NCBI RefSeq assembly: GCF_030068615.1
Contig: NZ_JASJOC010000003.1
Location: forward strand, 186,001-250,000
Origin: Halostagnicola sp. A-GB9-2
Lineage (GTDB): Archaea > Halobacteriota > Halobacteria > Halobacteriales > Natrialbaceae
Direction of reading: 5' to 3'
Length of the DNA: 64,000 nucleotides
Numbering within the stretch: position 1 is the first letter of the stretch; every line of letters starts with the position of its first letter. Shown piece after piece: positions 61,460-64,000 of this stretch. The position numbers and the translations under genes are program-made. Under the pieces are notes generated by a model. The model was not told the origin of the DNA and searched no databases. It saw only the letters and a list, made by a program, of their open reading frames with translations.

Positions 61460-61687
61460 TGGTCGTACAAAGCACTGCTGCGGGTAAGTATTTGTTGACC
61501 TGTTCGAGCACGCGCGCAAAAGTGGCTCGCGGTCGGCGTGAACGCCAATTTTCTCCGGGATTGATCGAGAGTTGTGATCGAATTCGGTTCGGCCATTCCA
61601 CTAACTGAGTTAAATTCCGGATCGATTATGGAAGGATATATGTCACGATTTAAGGTGTTCCCGCCACACTGTGGCGATATAATCAAT

Positions 61688-62563
61688 ATGTCCGACAAGA
61701 CGGTATTCGCCATCGGGAGTGGAAAAGGCGGTGTTGGGAAGACGACGACGACGGTAAACCTCGGTACTGCATTGGCACAGACGGGCGAGCGCGTGGCGAT
61801 CGTCGACACCGACCTGGGAATGGCAAACCTCGCGGGGTTCGTCAGCTTGAGTACGGATTCGACCACCCTACACGACGTGCTTGCCGGAAACGCCTCGGTC
61901 GCGGACGCGACGTATCCGTTGACGGACAATATTGTGGCCGTCCCGAGCGGAACTGGACTCGAGGAGTACGCCGAGACCTCGCCCGAGGGACTCCGGGAGG
62001 TCGTCGACGAACTGCGCGACGAATTTTCGTACGTCTTCCTTGATGTCGGCGCTGGCGTCAGCCACGAAACCGTTCTCCCGCTCGGACTCGCAGATGCCGT
62101 CTTGCTCGTCTCGACGCCGGAACCCGCGTCGGTCCACGATACCAAAAAGACCCTCGAGTTGACCGATCACGCCAAGGGGAAAGCCGGCGGATTGATCGTT
62201 ACTCGGACCCGCTCGGAGAGCAACGTTTCCCCCGAGGACATCGCCTCCCGGCTCGACATTCCGCTGGTCGGTGCGATCCCGGACGACACCGCAGTCCGTG
62301 AAAGCGTCTACGCCGGGACGCCTCTCGTCGTGTACGACAGCCAGCGTCCCGCCGCAGTCGCGTACAAACAACTGGCAGCCGAATTTTCTGAGATCGTCTC
62401 GGGTATGGCTACCGCGGACGGGTCGGACGGTCCCAGCGGTGAACCAGCTATCGCCGGAAGAACCGGCGGTGAAGCGTCCGGTTCGTCGGATTCATCCGTG
62501 GACGGCTCGGCTTCCGCTGAAGACCGCCCGGAGGGTATCACGGAAGCCGAGACCGATTCCTGA
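61688..62563 (+). CDS. MinD/ParA-family ATPase
   Basis: The 291-residue protein has the deviant Walker A SGKGGVGKTTTTVNLG (residues 11-20), IVDTDLGMANLAG, a Walker B-like FLDVGAGVSHETVLPL and ADAVLLVSTPEPASVHD. A late GAIPDDTAVRESVYAGTPLV loop and an acidic disordered tail (about 50 residues) follow. MinD homologues in haloarchaea place archaella or chemosensory arrays and other polar structures, and not the division site. The partner is unknown here. GATTTAAGG about 40 bases upstream may be a promoter element. ATG 61688 precedes the Walker motif by 10 residues. Confidence 0.92.
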   Translation: MSDKTVFAIGSGKGGVGKTTTTVNLGTALAQTGERVAIVDTDLGMANLAGFVSLSTDSTTLHDVLAGNASVADATYPLTDNIVAVPSGTGLEEYAETSPEGLREVVDELRDEFSYVFLDVGAGVSHETVLPLGLADAVLLVSTPEPASVHDTKKTLELTDHAKGKAGGLIVTRTRSESNVSPEDIASRLDIPLVGAIPDDTAVRESVYAGTPLVVYDSQRPAAVAYKQLAAEFSEIVSGMATADGSDGPSGEPAIAGRTGGEASGSSDSSVDGSASAEDRPEGITEAETDS

Positions 62564-62929
62564 TCGACGACTGGTTTGGGCACGACCCGGTGCTCCGTCT
62601 TCCACTACCGCGAAAGATTTTGTGGGCAATCCGGCTGTTTTTCCCACCATCACGAATTTCGTCCGGGTAGCTCCTTGCTACCACGACGACCTTCGACTCT
62701 TTCGGGCGCACGGACTCTCTGTGGCTGATCGACGAGCGCGGATTTGGGTGAGTACTGACCCGATAAATCGGCACCTGAATAGTTGCACGACGTACTACCA
62801 CGGCTTCTGAACGGTTATTCGCGGCCAACTGCCCGATAGCGAGGGGTTACAGGAAAGATTTCCGGATAGCAACCCATTCCGGAAAGAATGATATGATTAC
62901 TAATCAGGGGTGGTCTGGAGTGGGTGAAT
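62564..62929. other. Intergenic region, no gene recognised
   Basis: No convincing gene, repeat or strong promoter was found in this 366-base gap. Open frames on both strands are short and out of character with haloarchaeal proteins. Confidence 0.4.
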
Positions 62930-63472
62930 ATGGAGCGAAGAAAGATCCTCCTCGGCAGTGGTGCCGTGTTCGCAACCGCACTCGCGGGTTGTTCAGACAG
63001 TACAAGTGAAGAGAATGGCGGTGATGACGACGGCGGTGACGGTAGTGGAGATGACGGCGACAATGGTATCGACGATAGTAATGGAAACGAAAGCGACGAC
63101 GATTCCGACGACGAGGAATCGGACGAAGTCCCCGGATTCGATAAAGATAAGATCGATCTCGGTCACACGGACGTGAAAGTCGACGACATCAAACGCGACG
63201 GCTATCACGTCGATGTCGAGGTAACGCTCGAGGACACGCTGAGCCAGGACGAACTCTACGCGGTCGTCGAGGAGCTCGGCATCGTCGCCGCGGAGGCGAT
63301 CGACGATCCGGAAACGTTCGTGGAATCGATCGAGACGATCGAGTTTACGATCTTCAACACGGACGGCGATACGGTGTTGAGCTTCTACATTGATGTCGCG
63401 TGGGCAGTCGCGTTCATCGAGAACAACATGTCCGAAGAAGAGTTCAAACACAAAGCTCTCGCAACCGCGTAG
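62930..63472 (+). CDS. Tat-type lipoprotein with acidic linker, function unknown
   Basis: The 180-residue protein begins MERRKILLGSGAVFATALAGC, a twin-arginine signal with lipobox ALAGC (C21). The next 50 residues are nearly all D, G, S, E and N (a long surface linker). A compact domain of about 110 residues follows (VKVDDIKRDGYHVDVEVTLE, VDVAWAVAFIENN). It should be anchored outside the cell membrane. No family is recognised. The ATG at 62930 is preferred over an in-frame GTG at 62924. Confidence 0.8.
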   Translation: MERRKILLGSGAVFATALAGCSDSTSEENGGDDDGGDGSGDDGDNGIDDSNGNESDDDSDDEESDEVPGFDKDKIDLGHTDVKVDDIKRDGYHVDVEVTLEDTLSQDELYAVVEELGIVAAEAIDDPETFVESIETIEFTIFNTDGDTVLSFYIDVAWAVAFIENNMSEEEFKHKALATA

Positions 63473-63553
63473 TCGGACACTGACTTTTTTCGGAGACGGC
63501 GCTCGCACCAGTGGCTACAGTGAGTCGCGTTCGAACCATGATCCGATTGGTGC

Positions 63554-63760
63554 CTACAGCGTCTTTCGAATGTACGAGTCAATTTCGGTTACCGACTCCG
63601 GATCGAAGGTCCAAAAGCCCTCCCACGAGCGGGGACTCGTTTCGATAGCGACCAGTGCCGAATGGGTGCCAGCGGGTTCTTCGGGGGTGTACACGACGAA
63701 CCACGATTCGCGGTTGACCACGGCAAGGGATAGCTTCGAACGGTCGGCGGTTTCGATAAA
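63554..63760 (-). pseudogene. Truncated gene fragment (or short GTG-started gene), function unknown
   Basis: On the minus strand a coherent frame reads FIETADRSKLSLAVVNRESW and continues with FVVYTPEEPAGTHSALVAIE and TSPRSWEGFWTFDPESVTEI, ending RKTL and a stop. The composition is strongly haloarchaeal. There is no ATG: the frame opens directly after an in-frame TAG (63761-63763), and the only usable start is a GTG at 63721 inside a strand-like segment. The likely explanation is loss of the 5' end through the transposon insertion immediately upstream. Confidence 0.5.
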
Positions 63761-63830
63761 CTACTTCAGACTCACGGGTTGCGTTCGAAACGAGTAGGTT
63801 TCTGGATGATAAGCGCTCGCCCTCGAGAGA

Positions 63831-64000
63831 CCGTCGTGTTTCTCTCGAAGCTCACGAATGAAGCCGCTCGCGAGAACTTTGGTTCTCGTCGACTTGAGCT
63901 TCGTAGGAGCAATTCGTTCGATTCAGGATCAACGGCAGCGTACAACCAGAACTGTTCGTCGTCGAGTCGGATCACCGCCTCGTCAACCGCGATGTGATCC
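63831..64000 (-). pseudogene. Broken transposase fragment (IS6-type DDE likely), continuing past window edge
   Basis: Read on the minus strand from base 64000, the frame gives DHIAVDEAVIRLDDEQFWLY and AAVDPESNELL, a match in style to the first-aspartate region of haloarchaeal IS6-type transposases. After NELL the homologous sequence continues in another frame (TKLKSTRTKVLASGFIRELR, then EKHDG), so there is a frameshift. The rest of the catalytic core is missing inside the window. The element is inactive and its 5' part lies outside. Confidence 0.7.

Overview
The window is a piece of a haloarchaeal chromosome. The evidence is an archaeal EF-1alpha/S10 pair, class 1 release factor aRF1, a haloarchaeal-type Dut, very acidic proteins, Tat-type and lipobox signal peptides, many genes with a TATA box about 25-30 bases before the start codon (leaderless transcripts), and high GC with frequent CTCGAG in coding DNA. 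A member of the Natrialbales (Natrinema/Haloterrigena-like) is likely, but that is inference.

Layout. 1-5.4 kb: end of a NifU-like gene, a stand-alone ACT protein plus homoserine dehydrogenase, a DedA membrane protein, EF-1alpha plus ribosomal protein S10, and a rhomboid protease. 5.5-7.2 kb: tRNA-Ala(CGC) followed by a small accessory patch with tRNA T-arm-like repeats, a low-GC vapBC toxin-antitoxin pair between two identical 96-bp direct repeats, and a 190-bp MITE with 8-bp target-site duplication. 7.5-13 kb: small conserved proteins, a VOC protein, a tiny zinc-finger protein, an amino-acid permease, an NAD(P)-binding protein and a CBS protein. 13.2-20.9 kb: a tightly coupled three-gene helicase-nuclease operon that looks like a split AddAB/RecBCD system, followed by a MutT/MTH1-type Nudix hydrolase. 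21-31 kb: quinone oxidoreductase, secreted alpha-amylase, prolyl-tRNA synthetase, and the glutamate synthase large subunit. 31-42 kb: an ABC exporter, an SDR, two VOC proteins, a UspA protein, an isolated 2-oxoacid dehydrogenase E1-alpha, a FilR1-like regulator divergent from an EamA exporter, and a HIT protein. 42-56 kb: a lipoprotein, dUTPase, aconitase, an LLM enzyme, riboflavin synthase, a PrsW protease, an RNase FAU-1-like protein, a Nudix protein, a bile-acid:sodium symporter homologue, a Bat-type regulator and an aldo/keto reductase. 56-64 kb: a hexapeptide acetyltransferase, a TraB-like protein, a PRC-barrel protein, a second FilR1-like regulator, aRF1, a MinD-like ATPase, a lipoprotein, and at the right edge a truncated gene beside a broken transposase.

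Most of the window is ordinary core chromosome. The best candidate for an undescribed system is the 13172-20361 operon. Its first gene is an SF1-helicase-like protein without Walker A, as in AddB/RecC. Its second is a PD-(D/E)XK-like protein that keeps four cysteines but appears to have lost its catalytic residues. Its third is a full UvrD/AddA-like helicase fused to an intact nuclease with an Fe-S cysteine set. The genes overlap by 8 bases each and the two downstream starts have strong Shine-Dalgarno sequences, so the products probably form one complex. Secondary points of interest are the tRNA-adjacent repeat/vapBC patch, two short leaderless upstream ORFs that may couple translation of the downstream genes, and several short inverted or tandem repeats.
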